NCBI GenBank assembly: GCA_934489015.1
Contig: CAKSSN010000001.1
Coordinates: forward strand, 198,550 to 262,549
Length of the DNA: 64,000 nucleotides
From: an uncultured Clostridia bacterium
Lineage (GTDB): Bacteria > Bacillota > Clostridia > UBA1381
Direction of reading: 5' to 3'
Shown here piece after piece: positions 33,538 to 44,566 of the stretch. Numbering within the stretch: position 1 is the first letter of the stretch; each line of letters starts with the position of its first letter. The translations under genes were made by a program, and so were the position numbers. Under the pieces are notes generated by a model that did not search any database, had not been told where the DNA came from, and was given only the letters and a program-made list of their open reading frames with translations.

Positions 33538-34167
33538 ATGAAAAAGGCAATTTTAGGTACAAAAATCGGTATGACCCAGATCTTTGACGAGAGCGGCAAA
33601 GTTATTCCGGTAACTGTTGTGCTTGCCGGTCCGTGTACTGTTGTTCAGAAGAAGACAACCGAAACAGACGGCTATGACGCAGTTCAGGTTGGCTTCGGCG
33701 AAGTTAAAGAAAAAAATCTCAATAAGCCGATGAAGGGTCATTTTGCAAAGGCAGACACTGCCGCAAAGAAATATCTCAGAGAATTTAGACTTGAAGATAT
33801 TTCATCACTTAATGTAGGTGACGAAATCAAGGCTGATATATTTGAAGCCGGTGAGAAAGTTGACGTTACGGGCATAAGCAAAGGTAAGGGCTTTGCAGGT
33901 CCTATGAAGAGATGGAATTTGCATCGCGGTCCTATGGCTCACGGCTCAGGCTATCACAGAGGCTCAGGTTCAATGGGTGCTTGCTCAAGCCCGGGAAGAG
34001 TTATGAAGGGCAAGAAGCTTCCGGGACATATGGGTGTTGACAGAGTTACAGTCCAGAACCTTGAAATTGTAAAGGTTGACGCTGAAGAGAACATCATTCT
34101 TATAAAGGGTGCTGTTCCGGGAAATAAGGGCGGACTTGTTACTGTTAAAAACAGCGTTAAGGCTTAA
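33538..34167 (+). CDS. rplC: 50S ribosomal protein L3
   Basis: 209 residues. The N-terminal [12 protein letters not shown] and the central loop [20 protein letters not shown] (which reaches towards the peptidyl-transferase centre) identify it. AGGAGG-type site at 33524. Confidence 0.97.
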   Translation: MKKAILGTKIGMTQIFDESGKVIPVTVVLAGPCTVVQKKTTETDGYDAVQVGFGEVKEKNLNKPMKGHFAKADTAAKKYLREFRLEDISSLNVGDEIKADIFEAGEKVDVTGISKGKGFAGPMKRWNLHRGPMAHGSGYHRGSGSMGACSSPGRVMKGKKLPGHMGVDRVTVQNLEIVKVDAEENIILIKGAVPGNKGGLVTVKNSVKA

Positions 34168-34196
34168 CAAGGTTTTTTGGAAAGGAGGAAATGAGT

Positions 34197-34820
34197 ATGC
34201 CTACAGTGGCTTTATATAACATGGAAGGCAAGGAGACAGGAACAATCGAGCTTTCGGATAAGATTTTCGGCGTTGAAATAAACACACCGGTTATCCATGC
34301 TGTTGTTAAAAACTACCTTGCAAATCAAAGACAGGGTACGCAAAGTACAAAAACTCGTACAGAAGTACGCGGCGGCGGAATTAAACCGTGGAGACAAAAG
34401 GGCACAGGCCGTGCAAGACAGGGTTCAATCCGTGCACCGCAGTGGACAGGCGGCGGAGTTGCTCTCGGTCCTAAGCCCAGAGATTATCGTTATGCGATAA
34501 ATAAGAAGATGAAGAGAATTGCTCTTAAGTCAGCTCTTTCGGCTAAGGCAGCAGATAACGAAATAATCGTTGTTGACGGTCTTAAGGCAGAAGAAATTAA
34601 GACAGCTAAAATAGCTGCAATGCTTAAGGCTCTTAATGTTGACGGCAAGGCTCTTATTGTTACTGCTGAGCTTGATAAAAACGTTTATTTGTCAGCAAGA
34701 AACATCAAGAATGTTAAACCGACATACGTTTCTCAGCTTAACACATATGAGGTTCTCAAATACAACAAGTTTATTGTTGCTAAGGACGCAGTTGAAAAAA
34801 TGGAGGAGGTATTGTCATAA
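34197..34820 (+). CDS. rplD: 50S ribosomal protein L4
   Basis: 207 residues. The conserved loop [20 protein letters not shown] lines the exit tunnel. The start is set at 34197, eight bases after GGAGG; the ATG at 34191 is only two bases from it. L4 is the usual autoregulator of S10 operons in Proteobacteria; whether it acts on the leader here is unknown. Confidence 0.96.
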   Translation: MPTVALYNMEGKETGTIELSDKIFGVEINTPVIHAVVKNYLANQRQGTQSTKTRTEVRGGGIKPWRQKGTGRARQGSIRAPQWTGGGVALGPKPRDYRYAINKKMKRIALKSALSAKAADNEIIVVDGLKAEEIKTAKIAAMLKALNVDGKALIVTAELDKNVYLSARNIKNVKPTYVSQLNTYEVLKYNKFIVAKDAVEKMEEVLS

Positions 34821-35122
34821 TGAATTCATATGATATCGTAAAAAGACCTATTATCTCCGAGCGTTCGATGAATCCGGTATTTGACCGCGAGGGAAATGAA
34901 ATCAAAAGATATACTTTTGAGGTTCCCATGAGCGCAAATAAGATTGAGATAAAGAAAGCCGTTGAAGAAGTATTCGGCGTAAAGGTAGCTAAGGTAAACA
35001 CAATGCACGTTCTCGGTAAGATGAAAAGAATGGGTAGAACCATCGGCCGTCGTCCGAGCTACAAAAAGGCAATTGTTACACTTGCTAAGGATTCTAAGGT
35101 TATCGAGCTTCTCGAAATGTAA
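34820..35122 (+). CDS. rplW: 50S ribosomal protein L23
   Basis: 100 residues (IVKRPIISERSM, RTIGRRPSYKKA). Its ATG overlaps the rplD stop by one base (TAATG), implying coupled translation. L23 forms the docking site for trigger factor and SRP at the tunnel exit. Confidence 0.96.
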   Translation: MNSYDIVKRPIISERSMNPVFDREGNEIKRYTFEVPMSANKIEIKKAVEEVFGVKVAKVNTMHVLGKMKRMGRTIGRRPSYKKAIVTLAKDSKVIELLEM

Positions 35123-35160
35123 GAATCCCTTGATTAACAGATAAGGAGTGAATAAGGATC

Positions 35161-35994
35161 ATGGCTATAAAAAAGTATAATCCTACTTCGCCTGCCAGAA
35201 GATTTATGACAGTTAGTGATTTTTCGGAAATCACAAAGTTCGAGCCTGAGCGTTCATTGCTTGCTTCAAAAAAGAAGAATGCAGGCAGAAACTCTTACGG
35301 CAGAATAACTGTTCGTCACAGAGGCGGCGGCAACAGAAAAAAATACAGAATTATAGATTTCAAGAGAAATAAAGACGGCGTAAATGCAACTGTAATAGGT
35401 ATCGAATACGATCCTAACAGAACTGCAAATATAGCTCTTCTTCAGTATGAAGACGGAACAAAAGCATATATCATCGCTCCGCAGGGCCTTAAAGACGGAG
35501 ATACCGTTGTAAGCGGCACAGGCGCTGATATTAAGCCGGGTAACGCTTTGTTTATCAAGGATATTCCGGTTGGTACTCTTATTCATAACATTGAGCTTTA
35601 TCCGGGCAAGGGCGGACAGCTTGTTCGTACAGCCGGCGCAAGCGCTCAGCTTATGGCTAAAGAGGGAAATTATGCACAGGTTAGACTTCCGAGCGGCGAA
35701 GTTCGTATGATAAGACTTGATTGCAAAGCTACAATCGGTATTATCGGAAACGAGCAGCATGAAAACATTTCAATCGGTAAAGCAGGAAGAAAGCGTCACA
35801 TGGGTTGGAGACCGACTGTTCGAGGCGTTGTTATGAACCCGAACGACCATCCGCACGGCGGTGGTGAAGGTAAGTCGCCTATCGGACGTCCGGCACCGGT
35901 TACGCCTTGGGGCAAGCCTGCACTTGGCTATAAGACAAGAAAGAAAAAGAATAAGACTGATAAGTTTATTGTAAAGAGAAGAAACGATAAATAA
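35161..35994 (+). CDS. rplB: 50S ribosomal protein L2
   Basis: 277 residues. [16 protein letters not shown] and the C-terminal [15 protein letters not shown] loop with its conserved His are present. L2 is needed for subunit joining and peptidyl transfer. Confidence 0.97.
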   Translation: MAIKKYNPTSPARRFMTVSDFSEITKFEPERSLLASKKKNAGRNSYGRITVRHRGGGNRKKYRIIDFKRNKDGVNATVIGIEYDPNRTANIALLQYEDGTKAYIIAPQGLKDGDTVVSGTGADIKPGNALFIKDIPVGTLIHNIELYPGKGGQLVRTAGASAQLMAKEGNYAQVRLPSGEVRMIRLDCKATIGIIGNEQHENISIGKAGRKRHMGWRPTVRGVVMNPNDHPHGGGEGKSPIGRPAPVTPWGKPALGYKTRKKKNKTDKFIVKRRNDK

Positions 35995-36028
35995 TAAGCT
36001 TTTGTTGTTTTCGAGAGGAGGAATATAA

Positions 36029-36301
36029 ATGGGCAGATCACTTAAAAAGGGACCTTTCGTTGAAGAGCGTCTTATGAGCAGAATTGACGCTATGAACGCT
36101 GCTAACGAAAAGAAGGTTGTTAAGACTTGGTCAAGAGCTTCCACAATCTTCCCTGAAATGGTAGGTCATACAATTGCCGTTCATGACGGCAGAAAGCACG
36201 TGCCTGTATTTGTCAGCGAGGACATGGTAGGTCACAGACTCGGCGAGTTTGCTCCTACAAGAACCTTTAAGGGTCACGCAGGTGCTAAGTCATCTAAATA
36301 A
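36029..36301 (+). CDS. rpsS: 30S ribosomal protein S19
   Basis: 90 residues, complete ([17 protein letters not shown]-type [16 protein letters not shown]). Sits in the 30S head with S13. GAGAGGAGG precedes the start. Confidence 0.97.
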   Translation: MGRSLKKGPFVEERLMSRIDAMNAANEKKVVKTWSRASTIFPEMVGHTIAVHDGRKHVPVFVSEDMVGHRLGEFAPTRTFKGHAGAKSSK

Positions 36302-36349
36302 TTATAAATAAGATAAAAGTTCCTATATATTGAAAGGAGGTTTCCGGCA

Positions 36350-36688
36350 ATGGAAGCACGCGCAGTATTGAGATACGCTCGTATATCACCGAGAAAGATG
36401 AAAATCGTGATTGATCTTATCAGAAATAAGCCAGTTAATGTTGCAATGGGTATTCTGAATAATACTCCGAAGGCTGCAAGTGAGTACCTCACAAAACTTT
36501 TGGCTTCAGCTATCGCAAATGCTGAAAACAATCACAGCTTGGATAAGAAAAAATTATATGTTGCCGAATGTTACGCAACACAGGGTCCGACTCTTAAGAG
36601 AATAAGACCGAGAGCACAAGGCAGAGCCTTCAAAATCTTGAAGAAAACAAGTCATGTAACACTCGTTTTGAAGGAAATGCAGGACTAA
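36350..36688 (+). CDS. rplV: 50S ribosomal protein L22
   Basis: 112 residues. [20 protein letters not shown] and the tunnel hairpin [15 protein letters not shown] identify it. GAAAGGAGG site. Confidence 0.97.
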   Translation: MEARAVLRYARISPRKMKIVIDLIRNKPVNVAMGILNNTPKAASEYLTKLLASAIANAENNHSLDKKKLYVAECYATQGPTLKRIRPRAQGRAFKILKKTSHVTLVLKEMQD

Positions 36689-36707
36689 TCGGAAAAGGAG
36701 GTTAATT

Positions 36708-37424
36708 ATGGGACAGAAGGTTAATCCGCACGGACTCAGAGTCGGTATCATAAAGGATTGGGACTCAAAGTGGTTCGCAGGTAAAAAAGACTTCGGAAAC
36801 CAGTTGGTTGAAGATTATGAAATAAGAAATTATGTTAAAAAGGTATGCTTCGATTCAGGCGTAGCCAAAATAGTTATCGAAAGAAAGCAGAATAAGATTT
36901 ATATTACAATTTTTGCTGCAAAGCCGGGTATCATCATCGGTAAGGGCGGCGCTGAAATTGATAAGCTTAAGGCTTCTCTCGAAAAGAAAACGGGCAAGAG
37001 AGTAAATGTTAATATCATGGAGGTTAAGCAGCCGGATACTAACGCACAGCTCGTTGCTGAAAACATCGCAGCTCAGCTCGAACGCCGTATTTCGTTCAGA
37101 CGTGCTATGAAGCAGGTTATGGGACGTGCCATGAAGCTTGGCTGCCGCGGTATAAAAACTGCTGTTGCAGGAAGAGTTGGCGGAGCTGAAATCGCAAGAA
37201 CAGAGCAGTATCACGAGGGTACTATTCCGCTTCAAACACTTCGTGCAGACATTGATTACGGTTTTGCTGAGGCTAAGACAACATACGGTATACTCGGTAT
37301 AAAGGTTTGGATCTACAAGGGCGAAATTCTTGCAGACAGCAAGAAATCAGGCTTTGAAGCAGCTCCCGAAAGACGTGAAAGAAGACAGCGTTCTGACAGA
37401 AAGCCGAAGGGAGGCAGACAATAA
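36708..37424 (+). CDS. rpsC: 30S ribosomal protein S3
   Basis: 238 residues. KH domain with [13 protein letters not shown]; mRNA entry residues in [13 protein letters not shown]. The C-terminus carries a basic tail ([15 protein letters not shown]) longer than the core fold needs. Confidence 0.97.
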   Translation: MGQKVNPHGLRVGIIKDWDSKWFAGKKDFGNQLVEDYEIRNYVKKVCFDSGVAKIVIERKQNKIYITIFAAKPGIIIGKGGAEIDKLKASLEKKTGKRVNVNIMEVKQPDTNAQLVAENIAAQLERRISFRRAMKQVMGRAMKLGCRGIKTAVAGRVGGAEIARTEQYHEGTIPLQTLRADIDYGFAEAKTTYGILGIKVWIYKGEILADSKKSGFEAAPERRERRQRSDRKPKGGRQ

Positions 37425-37846
37425 TGTTATTACCTAAGAGAGTTAAATACAGAAGAGTTATGCGCGGAAGAATGAAGGGCAAAGCTCTTAGAGGAAATAA
37501 GGTTTCAAACGGCGAGTTTGGCCTGCAGGCTCTTGAGCCGGCATGGATTACCTCAAGACAGATTGAGGCTGCCCGTATCGCTATGACACGTTACACAAAG
37601 CGTGGCGGTAAGGTTTGGATTAAAATATTCCCCGATAAGCCGATAACAAGAAAACCGGCTGAAACACGAATGGGTTCAGGTAAAGGTTCTCCGGAATATT
37701 GGGTAGCAGTTGTTAAGCCGGGCAGAGTTATGTTTGAAATCGGCGGCGTAAGCGAAGAAACTGCAAGAGAAGCACTTCGTCTTGCTATGCACAAGCTTCC
37801 TATTAAGTGTAAGTTTGTTAAAAAAGATGCAGAGGACGGTGAATAA
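37424..37846 (+). CDS. rplP: 50S ribosomal protein L16
   Basis: 140 residues, starting [19 protein letters not shown]. Its ATG overlaps the rpsC stop by one base. L16 organises the A-site tRNA pocket. Confidence 0.97.
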   Translation: MLLPKRVKYRRVMRGRMKGKALRGNKVSNGEFGLQALEPAWITSRQIEAARIAMTRYTKRGGKVWIKIFPDKPITRKPAETRMGSGKGSPEYWVAVVKPGRVMFEIGGVSEETAREALRLAMHKLPIKCKFVKKDAEDGE

Positions 37847-37848
37847 GA

Positions 37849-38052
37849 ATGAAGATAAATGAAGTAAGAGAATTATCTACTCCTGAGCTTGAAGAAAAGC
37901 TTGTTGAGCTTAAAAAAGAGCTGTTCAACCTTAGATTTCAGAAAGCTGTAAATCAGCTTGAAAATCCGAAGAAGATCGGCGAAGCTAAAAAGTCTATCGC
38001 TCGTATCTTGACGATTATTCACGAGAGAGAAAACGAAAACTCAGCAATGTAA
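37849..38052 (+). CDS. rpmC: 50S ribosomal protein L29
   Basis: 67 residues, two-helix protein ([19 protein letters not shown]). Starts two bases after the rplP stop. Confidence 0.96.
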   Translation: MKINEVRELSTPELEEKLVELKKELFNLRFQKAVNQLENPKKIGEAKKSIARILTIIHERENENSAM

Positions 38053-38112
38053 TTGTGAGAATTATCTACGTCATTATAGAATATGTTGGTTCTATGAAAG
38101 GAGGACGCTAAC

Positions 38113-38367
38113 GTGGAAAGAAACAGCCGTAAGGTTAAAATCGGTAAGGTAATCAGCAACAAGATGGACAAAACAATCGTTGTTGCTATTGAACACAGCG
38201 TAAAGCACCCGCTTTACGGAAAGGTTGTAAAGCGTACCTATAAGCTTAAGGCTCACGACGAGGAGAATACCTGCGCTATAGGTGATAAGGTAAAGGTTAT
38301 GGAAACAAGACCTCTTTCAAAGGATAAGAGATGGAGACTTGTTGAAATAGTCGAAAAGGCACAGTAA
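38113..38367 (+). CDS. rpsQ: 30S ribosomal protein S17
   Basis: 84 residues with an OB fold ([23 protein letters not shown]). GTG start, eight bases after AAAGGAGG. Confidence 0.96.
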   Translation: MERNSRKVKIGKVISNKMDKTIVVAIEHSVKHPLYGKVVKRTYKLKAHDEENTCAIGDKVKVMETRPLSKDKRWRLVEIVEKAQ

Positions 38368-38389
38368 TCGGCTAAAGGAGGAAGTTTTA

Positions 38390-38758
38390 ATGATACAGCA
38401 ACAAACACGCCTGAAGGTAGCTGACAACACAGGTGCCAAAGAGCTTATGTGCATCCGTGTAATGGGCGGTTCTAAAAAGAGATATGCGGCAGTAGGTGAC
38501 GAAATCATTTGCAGCGTTAAAAAAGCAACTCCCGGTGGTGTTGTTAAAAAAGGTGACGTTGTTAAAGCTGTTGTAGTCAGAACCGTAAAGGAAAGTAAGC
38601 GTGCTGACGGCTCATATATCAGATTTGATGAAAACGCAGCAGTAATCGTAAGGGATGACAAAAACCCCAGAGGTACCCGTATATTCGGGCCTGTTGCAAG
38701 AGAGCTCAGAGATAAAGAGTACATGAAAATTTTGTCATTGGCTCCGGAAGTTCTTTAA
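38390..38758 (+). CDS. rplN: 50S ribosomal protein L14
   Basis: 122 residues, beginning [20 protein letters not shown], the canonical N-terminus. Located at the subunit interface. Confidence 0.97.
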   Translation: MIQQQTRLKVADNTGAKELMCIRVMGGSKKRYAAVGDEIICSVKKATPGGVVKKGDVVKAVVVRTVKESKRADGSYIRFDENAAVIVRDDKNPRGTRIFGPVARELRDKEYMKILSLAPEVL

Positions 38759-38774
38759 TGGGAGGATTCAGGCT

Positions 38775-39095
38775 ATGAAAAAAATGCATATAAAGCGCGG
38801 CGACACCGTTAAGGTTATTGCCGGCAAGGATAAAGGAAAAGAAGGCAAGGTTACAATTGCCATTCCTTCAAAAGGCAAGGTAGTTGTCGAAGGCATTGCA
38901 ATGGTCAAGAAGCACCAGAAAGCAAGAATGCAGGGTCAGGAAAGCGGCATAGTTCATTTTGAAGCTCCTATCGACGCTTCAAACGTAATGCGTGTATGCC
39001 CGACCTGCGGCAAAGCGGCAAGAACGGGCGTAAAGGTTCTTGACGACGGCTCAAAGGTAAGATACTGCAAAAAGTGCAATGCAGAAATTCAATAA
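38775..39095 (+). CDS. rplX: 50S ribosomal protein L24 with zinc ribbon
   Basis: 106 residues. KOW motif in GDTVKVIAGKDKGKEG. The C-terminal extension carries two CxxC pairs (CPTCGKAARTG and RYCKKCNAEIQ), a zinc-ribbon version common in Clostridia. Confidence 0.96.
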   Translation: MKKMHIKRGDTVKVIAGKDKGKEGKVTIAIPSKGKVVVEGIAMVKKHQKARMQGQESGIVHFEAPIDASNVMRVCPTCGKAARTGVKVLDDGSKVRYCKKCNAEIQ

Positions 39096-39123
39096 AATTT
39101 TCGAGAGGAGGTAAATTCATACA

Positions 39124-39666
39124 ATGAGTAGAATGAAGGATAAGTATACGGCAGAAATTGCTCCGGCAATGATGCAGAAGTTCGGATATAAGAGTGCTAT
39201 GCAAATTCCGAAGCTTGAAAAGATAGTTATTAACGTTGGTCTTGGAGAAGCAAGAGAAAATCCTAAGGCTATTGAAGCTGCCTGCAACGATATTGCTGCA
39301 ATATCAGGTCAGAAGCCGATAGTTACAAAGGCTAAGAAATCAGTTGCTAACTTCAAGCTCAGAGAAGGAATGAATATCGGCTGTAAGGTAACTCTCCGTC
39401 AGGAAAGAATGTACGAGTTCATGGACAGACTCTTCAACCTTGCTCTTCCGAGAGTTCGTGACTTCAGAGGAATTAATCCGAATGCTTTTGACGGCAGAGG
39501 AAACTATTCGCTCGGTATCAAGGAACAATTGATCTTCCCGGAAATTGACTACGACAAGATTGATAAAATCAGAGGTATGGATATAGTATTTGTTACAACA
39601 GCTAAAACTGATGAGGAAGCGCGTGAGCTTTTAACAATGTTCGGCGCTCCGTTTGTTCGCAGCTGA
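39124..39666 (+). CDS. rplE: 50S ribosomal protein L5
   Basis: 180 residues ([36 protein letters not shown]). Binds 5S rRNA in the central protuberance. Confidence 0.97.
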   Translation: MSRMKDKYTAEIAPAMMQKFGYKSAMQIPKLEKIVINVGLGEARENPKAIEAACNDIAAISGQKPIVTKAKKSVANFKLREGMNIGCKVTLRQERMYEFMDRLFNLALPRVRDFRGINPNAFDGRGNYSLGIKEQLIFPEIDYDKIDKIRGMDIVFVTTAKTDEEARELLTMFGAPFVRS

Positions 39667-39683
39667 TAAGGAGGAGAACAATT

Positions 39684-39869
39684 ATGGCTAAGAGATCAAT
39701 GGTTATAAAGCAGCAGAGAAAACCGAAGTACAGCACACAGGCTTACACAAGATGCAAGATTTGCGGAAGACCTCATGCATATCTTCGTAAGTTCGGTATC
39801 TGCCGTATTTGCTTCAGAGAATTGGCTTATAAGGGTCAAATTCCCGGTGTTAAAAAGGCAAGCTGGTAA
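39684..39869 (+). CDS. rpsZ: 30S ribosomal protein S14, zinc type
   Basis: 61 residues. Four Cys ligands in [20 protein letters not shown] mark the short zinc-binding (type Z) form usual in Firmicutes. Confidence 0.96.
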   Translation: MAKRSMVIKQQRKPKYSTQAYTRCKICGRPHAYLRKFGICRICFRELAYKGQIPGVKKASW

Positions 39870-39937
39870 ACCGATAAGGCTTATTACAGCACGAGAAAAT
39901 GAAGATTTCCCGATGATTTCGGAAGGAGGTAAAATAA

Positions 39938-40336
39938 ATGCAAATTACAGATCCTATCGCAGATTTGCTTACAAGAATTAGAAATGCCAATTCAGCAAAG
40001 CACGAAACAGTTGAAGTTCCTGCTTCCAACATGAAAAAGGCTATCGTTGAAATTCTTAATGAAGAAGGATATATAAAGAACTATCAGGTAATCGAGGACG
40101 GCAAACAGGGTATTATCCGTATCACTCTTAAGTATGGTCAGAACCATGAAAAAGCGTTGACAGGCCTTAAGAGAGTTTCAAAGCCGGGTCTTAGAATACA
40201 TGCCGGCGCTGACGAGCTTCCTAAGGTTTTGAAAGGTCTTGGAATAGCTATTATTTCAACATCTCAGGGTATAATGACTGATAAAGCTGCAAGAAAAGCT
40301 AACATCGGCGGCGAAGTGCTTGCTTACGTTTGGTAA
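39938..40336 (+). CDS. rpsH: 30S ribosomal protein S8
   Basis: 132 residues ([40 protein letters not shown]). S8 nucleates 16S central-domain folding and in E. coli represses the spc operon. Confidence 0.97.
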   Translation: MQITDPIADLLTRIRNANSAKHETVEVPASNMKKAIVEILNEEGYIKNYQVIEDGKQGIIRITLKYGQNHEKALTGLKRVSKPGLRIHAGADELPKVLKGLGIAIISTSQGIMTDKAARKANIGGEVLAYVW

Positions 40337-40439
40337 AAAGCACAAAAAACTGAAAACCTGTATTTTGTATTCGGTGAGTTGAGCTTGCCGGCATAGTACA
40401 GTGCAGAGAAAATTTAAGTTAATAAGGAGGAAACCGACT

Positions 40440-40988
40440 ATGTCAAGAATAGGCAGATTACCTATCACAATTCCGCAGGGCGTTGATGTTAAGATTGGTA
40501 AGGATAATGAAATTACGGTTAAGGGACCGAACGGTACTCTTTCACGTAAGCTTCATCATGATATGATTATTAAATCAGAGGGCGGCGTTATAACAGTAGA
40601 GCGTCCGTCAGAGGATAAAATGCATAAGTCGCTTCACGGACTTACAAGAACACTTATAAACAACATGGTTATCGGTGTAACCGACGGTTTTGTAAAGGAG
40701 CTTGAAATCAACGGTGTTGGTTATAGAGCTGCTATGCAGGGCAAGGTTTTAAACCTTACTCTCGGTTATTCACACCCGGTAAATTATACTCCGGCAGAGG
40801 GTATTACCATCGAAGTTCCGCAGCCGAACAAGATTTTGGTTAAGGGCGCCAACAAAGAAGTTGTCGGCGAAACAGCTGCTAAAATCCGCGAGTTCAGAAT
40901 GCCTGAACCGTATAAGGGCAAGGGAATTAAATACGTTGATGAAGTAATCAGACGTAAAGAAGGTAAGACCGGAGCTAAGAAGAAATAA
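40440..40988 (+). CDS. rplF: 50S ribosomal protein L6
   Basis: 182 residues from [15 protein letters not shown]. The longer upstream frame (from 40401) runs through the ribosome site AAGGAGG and is rejected. The C-terminal [18 protein letters not shown] is typical. Confidence 0.96.
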   Translation: MSRIGRLPITIPQGVDVKIGKDNEITVKGPNGTLSRKLHHDMIIKSEGGVITVERPSEDKMHKSLHGLTRTLINNMVIGVTDGFVKELEINGVGYRAAMQGKVLNLTLGYSHPVNYTPAEGITIEVPQPNKILVKGANKEVVGETAAKIREFRMPEPYKGKGIKYVDEVIRRKEGKTGAKKK

Positions 40989-41007
40989 TTGAAAGGAGTG
41001 TTCATAA

Positions 41008-41367
41008 ATGATAAAACCGTATAACAGTAAAGCGCAAAGATTAAAGCGCCACAGAAGAGTTAGAAAGAACATCTCCGGAACAGCGGAGAGACCTCGTCTT
41101 AATGTATTCAGAAGTTTGAACAATATCTACGCTCAGATTATTGACGACTCCAAGGGTGTTACACTCGCAGCTGCTTCAAGCCTTGACAAAGAATTTGAAG
41201 GCTACGGCGGAAATATTGAAGCTGCAAAGAAGGTAGGAGTTATGATTGCCGAAAAGGCAGCCGCTAAGGGAATTAAGGCTGTTGTTTTCGACAGAGGCGG
41301 ATATGTTTATCACGGCAGAGTTGCTGCTCTTGCGGAAGGCGCAAGAGAGGGCGGCTTAGAATTCTAA
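41008..41367 (+). CDS. rplR: 50S ribosomal protein L18
   Basis: 119 residues ([40 protein letters not shown]). Binds 5S rRNA with L5. Confidence 0.97.
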   Translation: MIKPYNSKAQRLKRHRRVRKNISGTAERPRLNVFRSLNNIYAQIIDDSKGVTLAAASSLDKEFEGYGGNIEAAKKVGVMIAEKAAAKGIKAVVFDRGGYVYHGRVAALAEGAREGGLEF

Positions 41368-41385
41368 AAGAGGAGGTAATTGATA

Positions 41386-41889
41386 GTGGCTGAAAGAATA
41401 GATGCATCGGTACTCGATATTCAGGAGAATGTCGTTGCAATAAACCGTGTTGCAAAGGTTGTAAAGGGCGGTCGTACTTTCCGTTTCAGTGCTCTCGTTG
41501 TTGTAGGCGATGGCAACGGTCATGTTGGCTGCGGCACAGGTAAGGCAGCTGAAATCCCCGACGCAATTAGAAAGGGTATTGAGGATGCAAAGAAACACAT
41601 GATTTCTGTTCCGTTGGTTGGAACAACAATTCCTCATGAGGTAATAGGTATTTACGGAGCAGGCAAGGTTCTTATCAAGCCGGCTGCAGCAGGTACCGGA
41701 GTTATCGCAGGAGGCGCAGCAAGAGCTGTTCTTGAGCTTGCGGGTATTAAGGATATCAGAACAAAGTGCCTGCGTTCAAACAACAAGAAGAATGTTGTTT
41801 GCGCAACAATTCAGGGACTTTCTGAGCTTAAGCAGGCAGAAGAGGTTGCACGTCTCAGAGGTAAATCCGTTGAGGAAATAATCGGTTAA
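41386..41889 (+). CDS. rpsE: 30S ribosomal protein S5
   Basis: 167 residues. Double-stranded-RNA-binding fold ([20 protein letters not shown]). A GTG start at 41386 lies nine bases after AGGAGG; the TTG six bases earlier is less likely. Confidence 0.96.
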   Translation: MAERIDASVLDIQENVVAINRVAKVVKGGRTFRFSALVVVGDGNGHVGCGTGKAAEIPDAIRKGIEDAKKHMISVPLVGTTIPHEVIGIYGAGKVLIKPAAAGTGVIAGGAARAVLELAGIKDIRTKCLRSNNKKNVVCATIQGLSELKQAEEVARLRGKSVEEIIG

Positions 41890-41925
41890 TTAACCGAGAT
41901 ATTTACGGAAAGGAACGGTGCTAAA

Positions 41926-42105
41926 ATGGCTAATTTAAAAATTAAACTCGTTAGAAGCACAATCGGCAGAAAAAAGGATCAGATTGCTACCGTTAAGGCT
42001 TTAGGGTTAAGAAAGATAAGACACGTTGTTGAACATGAAGATACACCTCAGATAAGAGGCATGATTAACAAGGTTTCACATCTTGTAGAAGTAGAAGAAA
42101 ACTAA
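41926..42105 (+). CDS. rpmD: 50S ribosomal protein L30
   Basis: 59 residues read directly: begins [19 protein letters not shown], continues [13 protein letters not shown] and ends VEVEEN. This is the full small L30, absent in some bacteria but present here in its normal place between rpsE and rplO. GGAAAGGAACG lies upstream. Confidence 0.95.
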   Translation: MANLKIKLVRSTIGRKKDQIATVKALGLRKIRHVVEHEDTPQIRGMINKVSHLVEVEEN

Positions 42106-42130
42106 ATATCGGTATAAGGAGGTGCACGAA

Positions 42131-42571
42131 ATGAGATTGGACGAACTTCAACCGGCTGAGGGTTCTGCGTTCAAGGTTAAAAGAGTCGGACGCGGTATCG
42201 GTTCAGGCACGGGTAAGACTTCCGGTAAAGGTCATAAGGGTCAGAACGCTCGTTCGGGCGGCGGTGTAAGACCGGGCTTCGAGGGTGGTCAGATGCCTAT
42301 TTACAGACGTTTGCCGAAACGTGGATTTAAGAATATATTTGCTAAAAAATATGTTACTATAAATGTCGATGCTCTTGAAGTTTTTGAAGACGGTACAGAA
42401 ATAACCGAAGCATTGCTTAAGGAAAAGGGTATCATCTCAAAAACACTCGATGGTGTAAAACTGCTTGGCAGAGGTGAGCTTACAAAGAAGCTCAACGTAA
42501 AGGTTACGGGCTATACAGGCAGCGCTAAAGAGAAAATAGAAAAGGCAGGCGGGAAGGCAGAGGTGATGTAA
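42131..42571 (+). CDS. rplO: 50S ribosomal protein L15
   Basis: 146 residues. Glycine-rich N-terminal [18 protein letters not shown] is diagnostic. Start at the ATG at 42131; GTG at 42122 overlaps the GGAGG site. Confidence 0.96.
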   Translation: MRLDELQPAEGSAFKVKRVGRGIGSGTGKTSGKGHKGQNARSGGGVRPGFEGGQMPIYRRLPKRGFKNIFAKKYVTINVDALEVFEDGTEITEALLKEKGIISKTLDGVKLLGRGELTKKLNVKVTGYTGSAKEKIEKAGGKAEVM

Positions 42572-42572
42572 A

Positions 42573-43904
42573 GTGTTAGATACATTTAAAAACGCTTTTA
42601 AAATTCCCGATTTAAGACGCAGAATTTTATTCACCTTGTTAATGCTTATCGTATTCAGATTTGGAGCACATATACCTGTTCCTTATCTGAGCTCCGATGC
42701 TATGAGCCAGTTTCTCGGCAGCGGCGGACTGGACCTTTTCAGTCTGTTCGACGTATTTACCGGAGGTGCGTTCTCAAACGCGACGGTTATGGCTCTCGGT
42801 GTTTCACCGTATATCAACGCATCAATCATTGTTCAGCTTCTTACTGTTGCAATTCCTTCGCTTGAGAGAATGGCAAAGGAAGGCCTTGAGGGCAGAAAGA
42901 AGATTAACAAAATTACGAGATATCTCGGAATTGTACTTGCACTTGTTCAGGGTGCAGGCTTGTATGTAACACTCTATAACATGGGTGTACAAAACAGCAT
43001 GACAACAATCACACAGACAAACGCGCTTGGCTTTTCGGTAATCGTGCTGACGTTTACGGCAGGCACGGCATTTATCGTATGGCTCGGTGAAATAATCACC
43101 GAAAAGGGTCTCGGAAACGGCGTATCAATGATAATCTTTGCCGGTATCGTTTCGAGAATACCTGCTGCTGTAGGAGCTGTATGGAAGCAGTTCTTCGGCG
43201 ACGGTGCAAGCGTTAAGGATGTTATTATAGTTGTTTGCATTATTGCATTCGTTATTGCGGCTATAGCCTTTGTTGTTCTTTTCAACATGGCTGAAAGACG
43301 TGTTCCGGTTCAGTACTCAAAGAGAGTTGTCGGAAGAAGAATGTACGGCGGTCAGTCAACAAATATTCCTATTAAGGTTGTAAGCGGAGGCGTTATGCCG
43401 ATAATCTTCGCTTCGAGTATTATGGCTTTCCCGTCAACAATCGTAAGACTTCTTACAGGAGGAAATATTCCTCAGAGCGGAATAGGCTACACACTTTTGT
43501 CAATGCTTTCGGCAGGCTACGGTGCGTGGTGGTCAGATATTGTATACTCTGTTCTTTACTTCCTGCTCATAATATTCTTCACTTATTTCTATGCTTCAAT
43601 CCAGTATAATCCGATTGAGATAGCAAATAACATTAAGAAGAACGGCGGCTTTATTCCGGCTATCAGACCGGGCAAGCCGACAAGCGATTATATATTCAAG
43701 GTTTCAAACAGGCTTAATTTTGCAGGCGCACTTTTCCTTGGCGTTGTTGCAATAATGCCGGTTATCGCAGGTGCGATATTTAAAATCCCTTCACTTCAGA
43801 TAGGCGGTACATCGCTTTTGATTATGGAAGGCGTTGCACTGGAAACTGTACAGCAGATAGAGTCTCAGATGGTTATGAGACACTACAAGGGCTTCCTTGA
43901 ATAA
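42573..43904 (+). CDS. secY: Protein translocase subunit SecY
   Basis: 443 residues with about ten membrane helices forming the export channel. Recognisable stretches are PYINASIIVQLL, GLGNGVSMIIFAGIV and the C-terminal ETVQQIESQMVMRHYKGFL. GTG start one base after the rplO stop, with AGAGGTGA inside rplO. Confidence 0.96.
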   Translation: MLDTFKNAFKIPDLRRRILFTLLMLIVFRFGAHIPVPYLSSDAMSQFLGSGGLDLFSLFDVFTGGAFSNATVMALGVSPYINASIIVQLLTVAIPSLERMAKEGLEGRKKINKITRYLGIVLALVQGAGLYVTLYNMGVQNSMTTITQTNALGFSVIVLTFTAGTAFIVWLGEIITEKGLGNGVSMIIFAGIVSRIPAAVGAVWKQFFGDGASVKDVIIVVCIIAFVIAAIAFVVLFNMAERRVPVQYSKRVVGRRMYGGQSTNIPIKVVSGGVMPIIFASSIMAFPSTIVRLLTGGNIPQSGIGYTLLSMLSAGYGAWWSDIVYSVLYFLLIIFFTYFYASIQYNPIEIANNIKKNGGFIPAIRPGKPTSDYIFKVSNRLNFAGALFLGVVAIMPVIAGAIFKIPSLQIGGTSLLIMEGVALETVQQIESQMVMRHYKGFLE

Positions 43905-43922
43905 TTTTTGTGAGGTGTGACC

Positions 43923-44561
43923 ATGAATTTAATTTTAATGGGCCCTCCCGGAGCCGGTAAAGGCACGCAGGGAGAAATACTTGCAGATAAGCTTGGAATA
44001 CAAACAATTTCTACCGGACTTATGCTCAGAGGAGCGATTAAGGAAGGAACGGAAATAGGAAAAATCGCAGCCGGATATATCAACGACGGAAAGCTTGTAC
44101 CCGATGACGTAATTGTCGGCGTGGTAAAGGAAAGGCTTTCAAAGCCGGATGTTCAGAAAGGCTTCATTCTCGACGGTTTTCCGAGAACAGTTGCTCAGGC
44201 AAAGGCTCTTACGGAAACAGGCATTAAAATTGATAAGGTTTTATGCATAGAGGTTGACGATGATGTTATAATAGAGCGACTTTCTTCAAGAAGAGAATGC
44301 TCAGGCTGCGGTGTTCCGTATAATGTAATCTCAAACAAACCGCAAAAGGACGGCGTTTGCGATAAGTGCGGCGCTGATCTTATACAAAGAGCTGACGATG
44401 TTCCCGAAACAATTCAGAACAGACTCCGTGTTTACCATGAGGAAACAGAGCCTATTCTGAGCTACTATAAGGACATGGGACTTTTGACTGTAGCACATGG
44501 TCAGGAGCGTCTTGAGGATACGGTTAAATGTGTAATGGCGGCTTTGGGAATTGAGGAGTAA
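43923..44561 (+). CDS. adk: Adenylate kinase, zinc-LID type
   Basis: 212 residues. P-loop in MGPPGAGKGTQ. LID with four Cys (CSGCGVPYN and CDKCGADL), the zinc-bearing long form common in Firmicutes. Interconverts ATP + AMP and 2 ADP. The start is chosen at 43923 after GAGGTG. Confidence 0.97.
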   Translation: MNLILMGPPGAGKGTQGEILADKLGIQTISTGLMLRGAIKEGTEIGKIAAGYINDGKLVPDDVIVGVVKERLSKPDVQKGFILDGFPRTVAQAKALTETGIKIDKVLCIEVDDDVIIERLSSRRECSGCGVPYNVISNKPQKDGVCDKCGADLIQRADDVPETIQNRLRVYHEETEPILSYYKDMGLLTVAHGQERLEDTVKCVMAALGIEE

Positions 44562-44566
44562 TTGTA